Positions 46,854 to 55,818 of a DNA stretch of 64,000 bases are shown in pieces. The notes beneath the pieces were generated by a model that searched no databases, was not told where the DNA came from, and worked only from the letters and a program-made list of their open reading frames with translations. The position numbers were made by a program, and so were the translations under genes. Source of the stretch: Burkholderiales bacterium (lineage in GTDB: Bacteria > Pseudomonadota > Gammaproteobacteria > Burkholderiales > UBA11063); contig JAJFBE010000004.1 in the NCBI GenBank assembly GCA_020697255.1, positions 1 through 64,000 of the forward strand. The letters run 5' to 3'. Every line of letters begins with the position of its first letter. Position 1 is the stretch's first letter.

Positions 46854-47354
46854 TTATTCTTCTATTAACAGAGCAGTTTCAATTACTACAGCCTCTACCG
46901 GCACATCGTCATGACCGGCATGCGACTTAGTTTTTACCTGCTTAATTTTATCTACAATATCAGTACCATTAACGACTTTACCAAAAACCGCATAACCCCA
47001 ACCATACATATCTTCAGATTTGAAGTTAAGAAAATCGTTATCTTTAACATTAATAAAAAACTGGCTGCTAGCTGAGTGAGGCGCCATTGTTCTTGCCATA
47101 GCTATAGTGTACTTATCATTCTTAAGACCGTTATTTGCTTCGTTTTTTATCTCTGCATTAGTAGATTTTTGTTTCATATTTTTATCAAAGCCGCCGCCTT
47201 GAATCATAAAATCATTGATTACTCTATGAAAAATAGTTCCATCATAATGACCAGCTTTTACATATTCTGCAAAATTTTTTACGCTTATTGGCGCCTTTTC
47301 TTTATTTAATTCGATTTCAATTGCGCCCATATTGGTATTTAAAATAGCTTTCAT
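46854..47354 (-). CDS. ppiB: Cyclophilin-type peptidyl-prolyl isomerase B
   Basis: A cytoplasmic proline isomerase that assists folding. The 166 residues show [52 protein letters not shown] and [17 protein letters not shown], the PpiB pattern. There is no signal peptide. It leads the ppiB-asnB pair. Confidence 0.94.
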   Translation of the reverse strand: MKAILNTNMGAIEIELNKEKAPISVKNFAEYVKAGHYDGTIFHRVINDFMIQGGGFDKNMKQKSTNAEIKNEANNGLKNDKYTIAMARTMAPHSASSQFFINVKDNDFLNFKSEDMYGWGYAVFGKVVNGTDIVDKIKQVKTKSHAGHDDVPVEAVVIETALLIEE

Positions 47355-47447
47355 GTGCTTTCCTTTTTGTAAATTTTTAATTATAACCTATTATTATAAA
47401 CCTTTTTGGATTAACAGGTAAGGTTATATTACAATTTCAATAAAATT

Positions 47448-48059
47448 CTACGGAGCAACAGGAAACATAACGTTAAATTCAACAAGTGACAAACGGGCCC
47501 CAATTTCTTTATCTGTAACAGAAGAAAGCCCGAAGTAAGTTTTACACTCTGCAATCCTGATTCTGTCTTCATAATCATGAGCAGAAGAGTAGATTATCTT
47601 AGCCCGCCATTCTAACATATACGGTGGTAGTTTTGGATAGGCATAATTCTCTTCAGTATAATATTTATCGTCTTCGCCGGTATAGTACTCATCACTACTT
47701 TTACTTGTAAAAAACCATGGGGAAATTATTAATTCTCCCTGAGCAGTACTTAAACTAACATTGCGTATAAGAAACTTATCTGGAAATATATTAAATACAT
47801 TAAAGGTAACCGGTCGCACATTATCTCGTACATTACGTTGAAAATTCGGCAAATTACTTTTAGTTGGGTAACGTTGTAGATTATCCGGTGGCACTGTGCC
47901 GGATTCATAAGGGTCTGTAAAGGTAATCCGTGCCCGGGCATCAGATGCGATATGCTTTGCAGGTTCAAGCTTACATTCAGTAAAATTAATTGCCTGGGCT
48001 ACATTGATATAGAAAGCAAGTGCTGTGCCTAATCTAAAATAAAATTTAATTCTTCTCAT
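47448..48059 (-). CDS. Secreted protein of unknown function
   Basis: I start at the ATG giving MRRIKFYFRLGTALAFYINV because it opens a normal signal peptide (cleavage near NVAQA) and follows a GGTGA-type site; the longer frame would add 27 residues. The 203-residue mature part has cysteines near each end (TECKLEP, AECKTYFG) and an acidic loop SDEYYTGEDDKYYTEENY. No family is recognised. It diverges from the AsmA gene. Confidence 0.65.
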   Translation of the reverse strand: MRRIKFYFRLGTALAFYINVAQAINFTECKLEPAKHIASDARARITFTDPYESGTVPPDNLQRYPTKSNLPNFQRNVRDNVRPVTFNVFNIFPDKFLIRNVSLSTAQGELIISPWFFTSKSSDEYYTGEDDKYYTEENYAYPKLPPYMLEWRAKIIYSSAHDYEDRIRIAECKTYFGLSSVTDKEIGARLSLVEFNVMFPVAP

Positions 48060-48227
48060 TTTTTCACCATAAAAATATTTTAATCTGCCAGGCCCCGACA
48101 TACTCAAGGATGTCAAGTCCGCGGGGCGAGACTTTATCATAGTTTAGAAAGATGAAAATAATTTCACTCAAATATATTAAATATGGTAAAACAATTGCCG
48201 GTATGTTAGTTGAGTGGAATATGGAAT

Positions 48228-49829
48228 ATGCAAAATAAACGAAAAATCTTCAAATTCATTCTTATCAGTATGGTTAGCATCTTTGTGCTTACCTCGGCCG
48301 GCATCATAATCTTAATACATTCAGTAAACCCGAATAAATATAAACCGCTTATTATTGCTTCGGTTAATAATAATACCGGGCGTAATTTACGCCTTGATGG
48401 TGATATAAGCTGGCAAGTATGGCCAAATATCGGGTTACAAATAAAAAAGATCAGCCTGTCTAACCTGGATGATTTTGGTAGTAATAACCTGTTTGAAATA
48501 CAAAGTGCAAATTTATCATTAGACCTTCTTCCTTTATTTAGAAATAGAATTATTGTCAATGATTTAAACATCAACGGTTTAAAGCTAAACTTAATCACAA
48601 AGAAAGGTAAAAACAATTGGGCTTTTAGCCCTGCAAGTACCTCAGGTAAAGACAGTAATAATTCATCAATGCGCTTTGACCTGCATTCATTTTCACTTAC
48701 TAATACCAATATTACTTACACGAACTTGGATAATAATACAAAAAAAGAGATTAAAGACCTAGACTTTAGTTTAGATAATCCATCGGACGGGGGAATTCAT
48801 TTTGATAATAAAACTAAACAATTGAATCTGGCAAATGTAAATTTTAGCATAAATAAAAAACTAAAAGGCACGATACAACTTGACTTAAAAAATGATCAAA
48901 AATTGGTTTATAACGGTAACCTTACCCTGGCTAATTTTTCTTTAAACCAACTATTAGCTAAATTAAACATGAAGCCAATTAATATAAATAATAAAGCTCT
49001 TTTGGATAACGTTAGCTTCAAAACTGATTTTATGGGAAATAAAGAATCGGCAACTATATCCAATCTAACACTAAATGTCGGGCAATCAATCTTGCAGGGC
49101 TATATAAAAATAAATAATTTTTCTCCGCTATCCATGACTGATGAAATCCGGATTAATCAAATAGAACTTTCAGACCTGGTTAGTATCCATGATTATAAAA
49201 TGCCAATGCGTGATATTAGTTTTAACGGAGTACTTACTAATCTTAATCTTGGAATTGACAAATTAGCCGCCACACAACATTTAGCCATACAAAATATTTT
49301 GCTATATGGTATAAATATACAAAGCCATATTAATTCTGCAGAAAGAGTATTAACAATTAAGCAAATCTCTAACCCGGTACAGATGTTTGAACGTCTGGTT
49401 ACTATGATATCGCCATCATCTTATACAAAAGATTTAAAACAAAAAACCAATTTAGGAAAACTTGATACGCAAATAGTAGTAAGAAATGGAATCCTGACTA
49501 CACCAAATTTTGTCCTAGTAGGCCCTACCCTCAAAATTACAAACAAAGGCTTAGTTAATCTAAATAAAAATTATATCAATTATCGCACCTTTACCAAAAT
49601 TGTCTCATTGCCAGCCAATAGCCTGCTTGGCAGCTTAACATTTCCATATATTATTATTGGTAATTTAAATAATCCAGATACCAGTTTGGATAAAGTTTCC
49701 CTTCAAAAGCAAATAATTGATTATTATGCAAAAATGGGGATAACAACCGGTGTAATTAATACAATCAAGCAAGGTGCTGATAAAGTTAAAAAGGGAACAG
49801 TAAATTTATGGAATAAAGTATTTCACTAA
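48228..49829 (+). CDS. AsmA-family envelope protein
   Basis: I use the ATG at 48228 (MQNKRKIFKFILISMVSIF), which gives one N-terminal anchor helix; a TTG six codons earlier is less likely. The 533-residue product has the AsmA N-terminal pattern VNPNKYKPLIIASVNNNTGR, LRLDGDISWQVWPNIGLQI and NLSLDLLPLFRNRIIVNDLN, and the C-terminal AsmA_2-like segment (LDTQIVVRNGILTTPNFVLV). AsmA-like proteins shuttle lipid between membranes or affect outer-membrane assembly. The gene ends directly against the convergent glycosyltransferase gene. Confidence 0.85.
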   Translation: MQNKRKIFKFILISMVSIFVLTSAGIIILIHSVNPNKYKPLIIASVNNNTGRNLRLDGDISWQVWPNIGLQIKKISLSNLDDFGSNNLFEIQSANLSLDLLPLFRNRIIVNDLNINGLKLNLITKKGKNNWAFSPASTSGKDSNNSSMRFDLHSFSLTNTNITYTNLDNNTKKEIKDLDFSLDNPSDGGIHFDNKTKQLNLANVNFSINKKLKGTIQLDLKNDQKLVYNGNLTLANFSLNQLLAKLNMKPININNKALLDNVSFKTDFMGNKESATISNLTLNVGQSILQGYIKINNFSPLSMTDEIRINQIELSDLVSIHDYKMPMRDISFNGVLTNLNLGIDKLAATQHLAIQNILLYGINIQSHINSAERVLTIKQISNPVQMFERLVTMISPSSYTKDLKQKTNLGKLDTQIVVRNGILTTPNFVLVGPTLKITNKGLVNLNKNYINYRTFTKIVSLPANSLLGSLTFPYIIIGNLNNPDTSLDKVSLQKQIIDYYAKMGITTGVINTIKQGADKVKKGTVNLWNKVFH

Positions 49830-51257
49830 CTAGTTAAGGCGGTATACGTTGTATATCGCCGTCCTACCTATCCAATCACCAAAATTTAACTTGTATAAAA
49901 AAGATGGGCATTGCGAATAAACTATTTTTTTATCATTATGAAAGCCAAGTTTTTCTACTTGACCACAGGTTAAGGCAAGTAAACATGGGCGTACCGGATC
50001 ACATTTTATATCATCAATTTTTTCAATTTTATGTGAGAGTAAATTTTGCCTCTTATAAAAATCAACATCACTACCGCCATAAGTTAAGAAATAATAATCA
50101 GTAGGCCTTTGGTAATTTCTGTAAAGATATTTATATAATGGCATCTCTGTAGTTGGTGGCACAACCATCACTACAAGAGACATGCAATTAATCCACCATA
50201 AGGTTTTAATTGTTTTTTGCGCATTTAATAGCCTAATTCCAAATTTATTGTAGACAATCTCTACAGCATACATCAGGCATAAAGGCATGAAATTGATAAT
50301 CGGCACCATAAAGCGAATTTCTTTATGACCAATTACACTGTGTACCAGAATAAATGGGAATAATGCCCAGGTCAGCGGATGGCGTGGTTTATAGGCAAAC
50401 AATATAATAGCGGCAATTACATATAGTAAACCAAACGGTAGTATCGAAGCTCCCATATAAAAGAAATAAAACCAAGGTTCACTACGATAACTATTAACTT
50501 TATTTAATACTATATTCTGCTTAAAGTAGTTCCAGGCAGTAATTGTCCACTGACCATAATACCAATGATCTAGAATAATATTAAATAAAACAATGCTAAC
50601 TATTAAACTCAATAGTAGAACGATTAATAGTCTGAATTCAAGTCGTTCAATAAAGATTAACCAACTTATAAGACCAAAAATTAAAAAACCAACCTGAAAA
50701 CGTGCAGTAAAAGCCAGTGCTAAAAATAAACCAGCAAGCACGTACTTTAAAACCTGTGACTTAAAGTTAGCAAATAGAATAGAAAAGCCAATAAGAATCA
50801 AACTTCCCGATATATTTTCAGAACAATAATGAATATTATAATAAATACCGGCTAAGGTAAATAATGAAAGTAAACACAGATATTTTTTTTCTATATTCAA
50901 TTGATCACCACCGATGGTTGGTAAAAATACCTGTAACATGATAATAATTGAACTAAGGGATATAATTGAAGCAACAATACGCATTATAAACCCCAAAATA
51001 AATGGATCTGGACTGGTAAATAATGAATAAATTTTATAAATTGCAACTACTAAGGCAGGAAGCAGTGTGGAACGCATCTTATCAGAATATTCCCAAGGCA
51101 TGCCTAAAACATGGAGACCAATCTTTGCAGCGGCAAATTGGAATATCTGGTAGTACTCATCGGCATGCACATAACCAACATGCAAATATGCAGCCGTCAT
51201 ATATAGGGCAATAGCAATTAGTAAATATTTATGTAGGGAGAGGCTTCTATGCATCAT
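49830..51257 (-). CDS. Polytopic glycosyltransferase, GT22 (PIG-B/Alg9)-like
   Basis: The 475-residue membrane protein has about 11 helices. The first loop, VGYVHADEYYQIFQFA with MPWEYSDKMRSTLLPA, is the H-x-D-E plus E-x-x-x-x-x-R-S/P pattern of GT22 enzymes, which use a polyprenyl-phosphate sugar outside the cytoplasmic membrane; GHKEIRFMVPI is also typical. The start overlaps the transpeptidase gene by 11 bases (ATGATGCATAG), so translation is coupled. Substrate unknown; an envelope glycan is likely. Confidence 0.8.
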   Translation of the reverse strand: MMHRSLSLHKYLLIAIALYMTAAYLHVGYVHADEYYQIFQFAAAKIGLHVLGMPWEYSDKMRSTLLPALVVAIYKIYSLFTSPDPFILGFIMRIVASIISLSSIIIMLQVFLPTIGGDQLNIEKKYLCLLSLFTLAGIYYNIHYCSENISGSLILIGFSILFANFKSQVLKYVLAGLFLALAFTARFQVGFLIFGLISWLIFIERLEFRLLIVLLLSLIVSIVLFNIILDHWYYGQWTITAWNYFKQNIVLNKVNSYRSEPWFYFFYMGASILPFGLLYVIAAIILFAYKPRHPLTWALFPFILVHSVIGHKEIRFMVPIINFMPLCLMYAVEIVYNKFGIRLLNAQKTIKTLWWINCMSLVVMVVPPTTEMPLYKYLYRNYQRPTDYYFLTYGGSDVDFYKRQNLLSHKIEKIDDIKCDPVRPCLLALTCGQVEKLGFHNDKKIVYSQCPSFLYKLNFGDWIGRTAIYNVYRLN

Positions 51258-52926
51258 CAGGCTGTGGCTTTTCTACCTCTTTTTGTTGTGGTTTTTTCTT
51301 CTGTAGATATACCGGATAAAGAGAAAGCTTGTCATTCCCGTAAATATCAGGCCTAAATTGAACAAAATCGATGTCTTTATCGTACCAGGCGGTCAAGTAA
51401 ATAATATACAACTGCAAAGGTTTTTTAAGCTGGACTAATTTATTTTTACCTGAAGCCAACTCAGTATCAAACCCCTTCTGGCTCCACCCCTCATTTGGTG
51501 CTAATAAAACATCGGCAAAATCAATTGGCATGCCTACACGTACACAGCCATGACTAAATCCACGCTGGGTCTCATCAAATAATTCCGGGAATGGCGAATC
51601 ATGCAAATAAATACCACAAGTATTTGCAAATTTAAATTTTAACTTACCCATTGCATTATCATCGCCCGGATCTTGCCTAAATCTATAATTCAGGTTATCT
51701 GATTTAACTTTTTTCCAATCTATTTTCCCGGGATCAACTTCACTATATCTACCATTTTTTAGTTTGAATACCTTAATATCATTATCTTTTAAAAATTTTG
51801 GATCGGCTTTTACAGCAGGTAGGGTCTCTTTAGCCGCAATGCTAGTTGGTACATTCCAGAATGGGTTCATTTCTATAGTCGTTATCTGGCTGTTTAGGAC
51901 ACAAGTTTTTTTATTAGGCTTACCAACCACAACCGGGCTTAGTAAGGTCAATTTACCATCTTCAAACACTGACAAAGAATAATCCGGAATATTTACCATT
52001 GCAAAACGTGATGGATATTCATCGGGTAAAAACCGCATGCGGTCCATATTCAGTTCAATCTGGCGAATTCTACTGGCAACCGGCACATTTAAGGCAGCTA
52101 ATGTCTGCGGCCCGACAGTGCCATCAGCCTCAATCCCATTATTCTCCTGATACATTGTTACTGCTTTGGTTAAATTACTATCAAATTCCCCAAAGTGTTT
52201 AAGATTTTCCAATTCACCACTTACATATAGTCTTTTTTGCAGTAGCTTTACCCTATCGCCTTTATCACCTTCTTTTAAGATGTCGCCGTCATCTATTGCC
52301 TCCCAACCATTATTTTCAATGGCAACCTGATAATAATCGGATAATTTTTCGCGTAACTTCATATATTCAGGATATTTAGGGGAAATATCCTGTAAAATTT
52401 TATTTATGTCATCAGCAGTAACCATATTATTTGCTGCTTTTATCAAATCAATTTTTTTACTGGCAATTGGCCAGTTTGGGTAGAGGACTTTACCATCCCG
52501 CCAACCATAAACCAGGTTATTAATATAAAGTAATAAACCATCACTTAGAGTTAAATCCAAATTAGCTATTGTATTAAAATCAACTGATGAATCATTTGGT
52601 TGCAGGGCATTAGCCATTTTTTCAATTTGTTTAATATGATAAACGCGCGGATCTAGCCCGTCTAAGTATGCATTTTGCAGGGCCTCAATTAAAGCAGTTC
52701 CGGAAGGAGTAAGCACGCCCCCCCTCACCCAGGCTAAAGAGTTATGGCGACCATCATAAAACTTGGCTAATAGCGGCGACTTGCATGTAAGCTTTCCAGC
52801 ACATATAATTGGCTTACCAGTGCCTGCCTTTATGCGATCTGCAATCTGCTTATTTGTTACAAAATCTTCTGCGTTTACAAGCGCCCAGACTGAAAATAGC
52901 GCTAGTAATAATAATACTTTTTTCAT
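51247..52926 (-). CDS. L,D-transpeptidase, YcbB/LdtD-like
   Basis: Forms 3-3 cross-links in peptidoglycan. The 559-residue protein has a signal peptide (MKKVLLLLALFSVWALVNA), an N-terminal scaffold, a peptidoglycan-binding domain (about 218-280, LKEGDKGDRVKLLQKRLYVS) and a YkuD domain (about 306-465). The catalytic site is SHGCVRVG with H459 and C461. The architecture matches YcbB. A Pro/Gln/Lys-rich tail (QKKKPQQKEVEKPQPDD) ends it. It is coupled to the downstream GT22-like gene. Confidence 0.92.
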   Translation of the reverse strand: MKKVLLLLALFSVWALVNAEDFVTNKQIADRIKAGTGKPIICAGKLTCKSPLLAKFYDGRHNSLAWVRGGVLTPSGTALIEALQNAYLDGLDPRVYHIKQIEKMANALQPNDSSVDFNTIANLDLTLSDGLLLYINNLVYGWRDGKVLYPNWPIASKKIDLIKAANNMVTADDINKILQDISPKYPEYMKLREKLSDYYQVAIENNGWEAIDDGDILKEGDKGDRVKLLQKRLYVSGELENLKHFGEFDSNLTKAVTMYQENNGIEADGTVGPQTLAALNVPVASRIRQIELNMDRMRFLPDEYPSRFAMVNIPDYSLSVFEDGKLTLLSPVVVGKPNKKTCVLNSQITTIEMNPFWNVPTSIAAKETLPAVKADPKFLKDNDIKVFKLKNGRYSEVDPGKIDWKKVKSDNLNYRFRQDPGDDNAMGKLKFKFANTCGIYLHDSPFPELFDETQRGFSHGCVRVGMPIDFADVLLAPNEGWSQKGFDTELASGKNKLVQLKKPLQLYIIYLTAWYDKDIDFVQFRPDIYGNDKLSLYPVYLQKKKPQQKEVEKPQPDDA

Positions 52927-53204
52927 GTAGGATTTCTTCTAATTAATTGACTGATTTACAAAGACTTTATTATAGCAGATTTTGGGGGTTATTTAGAGGA
53001 TCTTTGATGCATCTAATGCTCCAGGCATATTTATAGCATAAAAGAAGAAGCTTGCTTAAAACATGAATTACAATTTCATGATAAAATGCATGTTTTTCAA
53101 GGTGAGTTTGACTCACAAACCCTGTTTGAACACGCCTTAGAAATAAGGAATTCTGGTGAAGAGATTGGTACCCAGCTTGTTTCGTTTAATCAGACTAGGT
53201 ATAT

Positions 53205-55742
53205 TTATACTGAATTGCGATTAGCATTGATATTGGCAGCTAGAGATTTCTTAACCAGCTTTTCATAAATTTCTTTATTATCTACCTTTTCATCACGCAA
53301 CTTCATCATTGCATACTGTTGAATAATTAATAATGGTAGGATAATTTTCTCGCGCAATTTGATTGATTCTTGCTTGGCACTTTCTGTTTCCAGTAGAGTT
53401 TCATGACCCGAAATAAGTAAGAGCATTTCCCGCGTATTATCCGCCTCAGCCTGTATTTTTTTCCAAAAACTGCCGTATTTTTTATCATCGGCTAAATAAG
53501 CGGTAATTGCAAAATTTGACTTAGCCAGGCTTTGCATTGAATTGTTAATTAAAGCACTAAAAAATAACGATTCGTTATACAAATACCGAAGCTTATCTTC
53601 CATAAACGGATCAGCCTTAATTGCCATTTTTATTGCATGACCCAGTCCATAAAAACCTAAAATATTTTGCTTCATCTGCGTCCAGGAGCCAACAAATGGA
53701 ATCGCACGTAGATCCGAAAACTTTAACCCACCATCAGAATTACGCTTTGCCGGGCGCGAACCGACATTTGCCTGGGCTAAAAACCGTAGCGGGGTTATCT
53801 CTTCCAAATACGGTACAAATAGAGGGTCTTCACGTAGCTCTATATAATAATCATAAGCCACTTTAGCCAAGTTTCTAATTAGCTCTTCTTCCATATTAGT
53901 CATCGTTTGGGCTTTATCCGGGAAGAGTTTACCTGTTATTGCAGAAGTAAATAATTGCTCCAGATTAAAAGTGGCAGAATCGTCTGTACCAAAATTAGAA
54001 GAAATTGTCTGCCCCTGAATAGTCAGATGAATTTCCTTGGATTCAATATTTTGCCCTAAAGAACGATAAAAATCATTGGTATTTCCACCACCACGCGCCG
54101 GAGGGCCGCCGCGTCCATCAAAGAACACTACATTTATCCCGTATTTATGAGCTAAGGCTGTCAGATTTTTCTTAGCCGCATAAATAGCCCAGTTAGCCAT
54201 TAAATAGCCACCATCTTTAGTCCCATCCGAAAAACCTAACATAATCGTCTGTTTATCTTTGTACGTTAATAAATGCTCACGATATATCGGGTCCTGGTAT
54301 AGTGTTTCCATAATAATATTGGCATTTTCCAAATCGGTAATTGTTTCAAATAATGGAACTACTTCGATTTGAATTAGGTGGCTGACATTGTTTTGTGCTA
54401 AATAGGTATTATATAAACGAATAAATAATAATACTTCAAATATATTAGCTACAGATTCGGTATTGCTGATAATATAACGTGGTATTGCATCAGATCCGTT
54501 AATGGATTGAATTTTATGGATTACTTTTACAGTATCTAAAACCTCATTTGCCATTTCGGCATCAGGAGGCATATCCAATAATGCAATATTAGATAAATTT
54601 GCTTTTATAAGTTTTATTTTTTCATTATCCGGTAGACTCAAATAATCGGCACAAACATTATGTTGTTTAAAAATTTGTGCAACTACCAATCCATGAATAT
54701 GGCTATTTTGCCGGATATCCAGTTTTACAAAATAAAAATTAAACATCCGTACTTTTTGGATTAAATCATTAACATTTTGCGCAAATAAACCATTATAGTT
54801 ATCTACAAGTCTTTTACTAATCTCAGTCAAATCTGTTATCAGGTCGTTAGCTTCAATATACTGGTCATTACCAACCTTACGAATAATAAACGCCATTTGC
54901 TCAAATACACCATCAAAGGTTAACCTCTCCTGAAGCTCACGCAATTCTTTATAATATAATCGCAATATAACTTTACGTAAGCGCCTGGCAACGCTTAAGG
55001 TAACATCATGAGTAACATACGGATTACCATCCCTGTCGCCCCCGGGCCAAAATCCCAGCTCAATATTGATATTATCTCCCGGAAGCTTAGCCTGAATTTT
55101 AGCTAAATTTTTATAAAAAACATGCTCCAGATACCAAATTAAACTGTTAGCCTCATCCATAGGAGTTGGTTTAGTAATATTGCTAAAACGGGTTAAGCCC
55201 ATTTGTAAGAATAAATTACGGATCTCAGATAAGTCATTGGAATTTATAGCCTTGCCAATTTGCATAATAATTCCCAAAATCCGGTTGGGGTAAAATTGGG
55301 TTGGATGTGCTGTGAGTGTAATCCGAATTTTATAATAATTCAGGATCTGGGTAAAAAGAGCTTCAATTTGGGGGTCAGCTTCTTTGATGTGATTAAGTAG
55401 ATAATCAACTGTCCCGATTCCGGATAGATTATTAACCCGGCTAAATGCCGCATCCTCTAAGGCATCAAACAAGACAACCTGACGTTCAATGAACTGGAGG
55501 AATTTAAAAAGTAAGCCGACTTTTCTATCTTCGGCTATATTTACCCGGGAGAGATAATTTTCAACAATTTGTAATGGATTTTTACCTTCAGCAAGCTCAT
55601 CTTCACAGCGTTTGGCAAAAATTGACAACCTGGCTCCGGATTGGTCCACATCTTTAAAGGGTAAGCTTAAAAACAATCCGCTAAATATCTGGTATTTTAG
55701 CAACACATCAGAATTGAAAGCGTGAAGTTTAGTATCTTTCAT
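53205..55742 (-). CDS. ppc: Phosphoenolpyruvate carboxylase
   Basis: Carboxylates PEP to oxaloacetate to refill the TCA cycle. At 845 residues it is slightly short of the common 880. Catalytic regions are present: LTAHPTQFYPNR (H146), PGGDRDGNPYVT, MLGFSDGTKDGGYLMANW, and FFDGRGGPPARGGG with the hinge glycines. Two signature positions are unusual: the common TAHPTE is TAHPTQ, and YSDSxKDAG is FSDGTKDGG. The C-terminus ANINANRNSV resembles the IAAGLRNTG end of the family. It is monocistronic. Confidence 0.93.
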   Translation of the reverse strand: MKDTKLHAFNSDVLLKYQIFSGLFLSLPFKDVDQSGARLSIFAKRCEDELAEGKNPLQIVENYLSRVNIAEDRKVGLLFKFLQFIERQVVLFDALEDAAFSRVNNLSGIGTVDYLLNHIKEADPQIEALFTQILNYYKIRITLTAHPTQFYPNRILGIIMQIGKAINSNDLSEIRNLFLQMGLTRFSNITKPTPMDEANSLIWYLEHVFYKNLAKIQAKLPGDNINIELGFWPGGDRDGNPYVTHDVTLSVARRLRKVILRLYYKELRELQERLTFDGVFEQMAFIIRKVGNDQYIEANDLITDLTEISKRLVDNYNGLFAQNVNDLIQKVRMFNFYFVKLDIRQNSHIHGLVVAQIFKQHNVCADYLSLPDNEKIKLIKANLSNIALLDMPPDAEMANEVLDTVKVIHKIQSINGSDAIPRYIISNTESVANIFEVLLFIRLYNTYLAQNNVSHLIQIEVVPLFETITDLENANIIMETLYQDPIYREHLLTYKDKQTIMLGFSDGTKDGGYLMANWAIYAAKKNLTALAHKYGINVVFFDGRGGPPARGGGNTNDFYRSLGQNIESKEIHLTIQGQTISSNFGTDDSATFNLEQLFTSAITGKLFPDKAQTMTNMEEELIRNLAKVAYDYYIELREDPLFVPYLEEITPLRFLAQANVGSRPAKRNSDGGLKFSDLRAIPFVGSWTQMKQNILGFYGLGHAIKMAIKADPFMEDKLRYLYNESLFFSALINNSMQSLAKSNFAITAYLADDKKYGSFWKKIQAEADNTREMLLLISGHETLLETESAKQESIKLREKIILPLLIIQQYAMMKLRDEKVDNKEIYEKLVKKSLAANINANRNSV

Positions 55743-55818
55743 TAGAGCTCTTTCACAGTGAGGCTGGTTAAAAACCAGCCACTTGTATATGCGGTTATTT
55801 TATATTTTAAATTTACCT

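Noticed and set aside
53086-53268. Rightward 60-codon ORF (MHVFQGEFDSQTLFEHALE...) overlapping the end of ppc
   Set aside because: Its composition looks protein-like, but it has no ribosome binding site, overlaps 64 bases of the ppc C-terminus in antisense and matches nothing I know. Kept out as unsupported.
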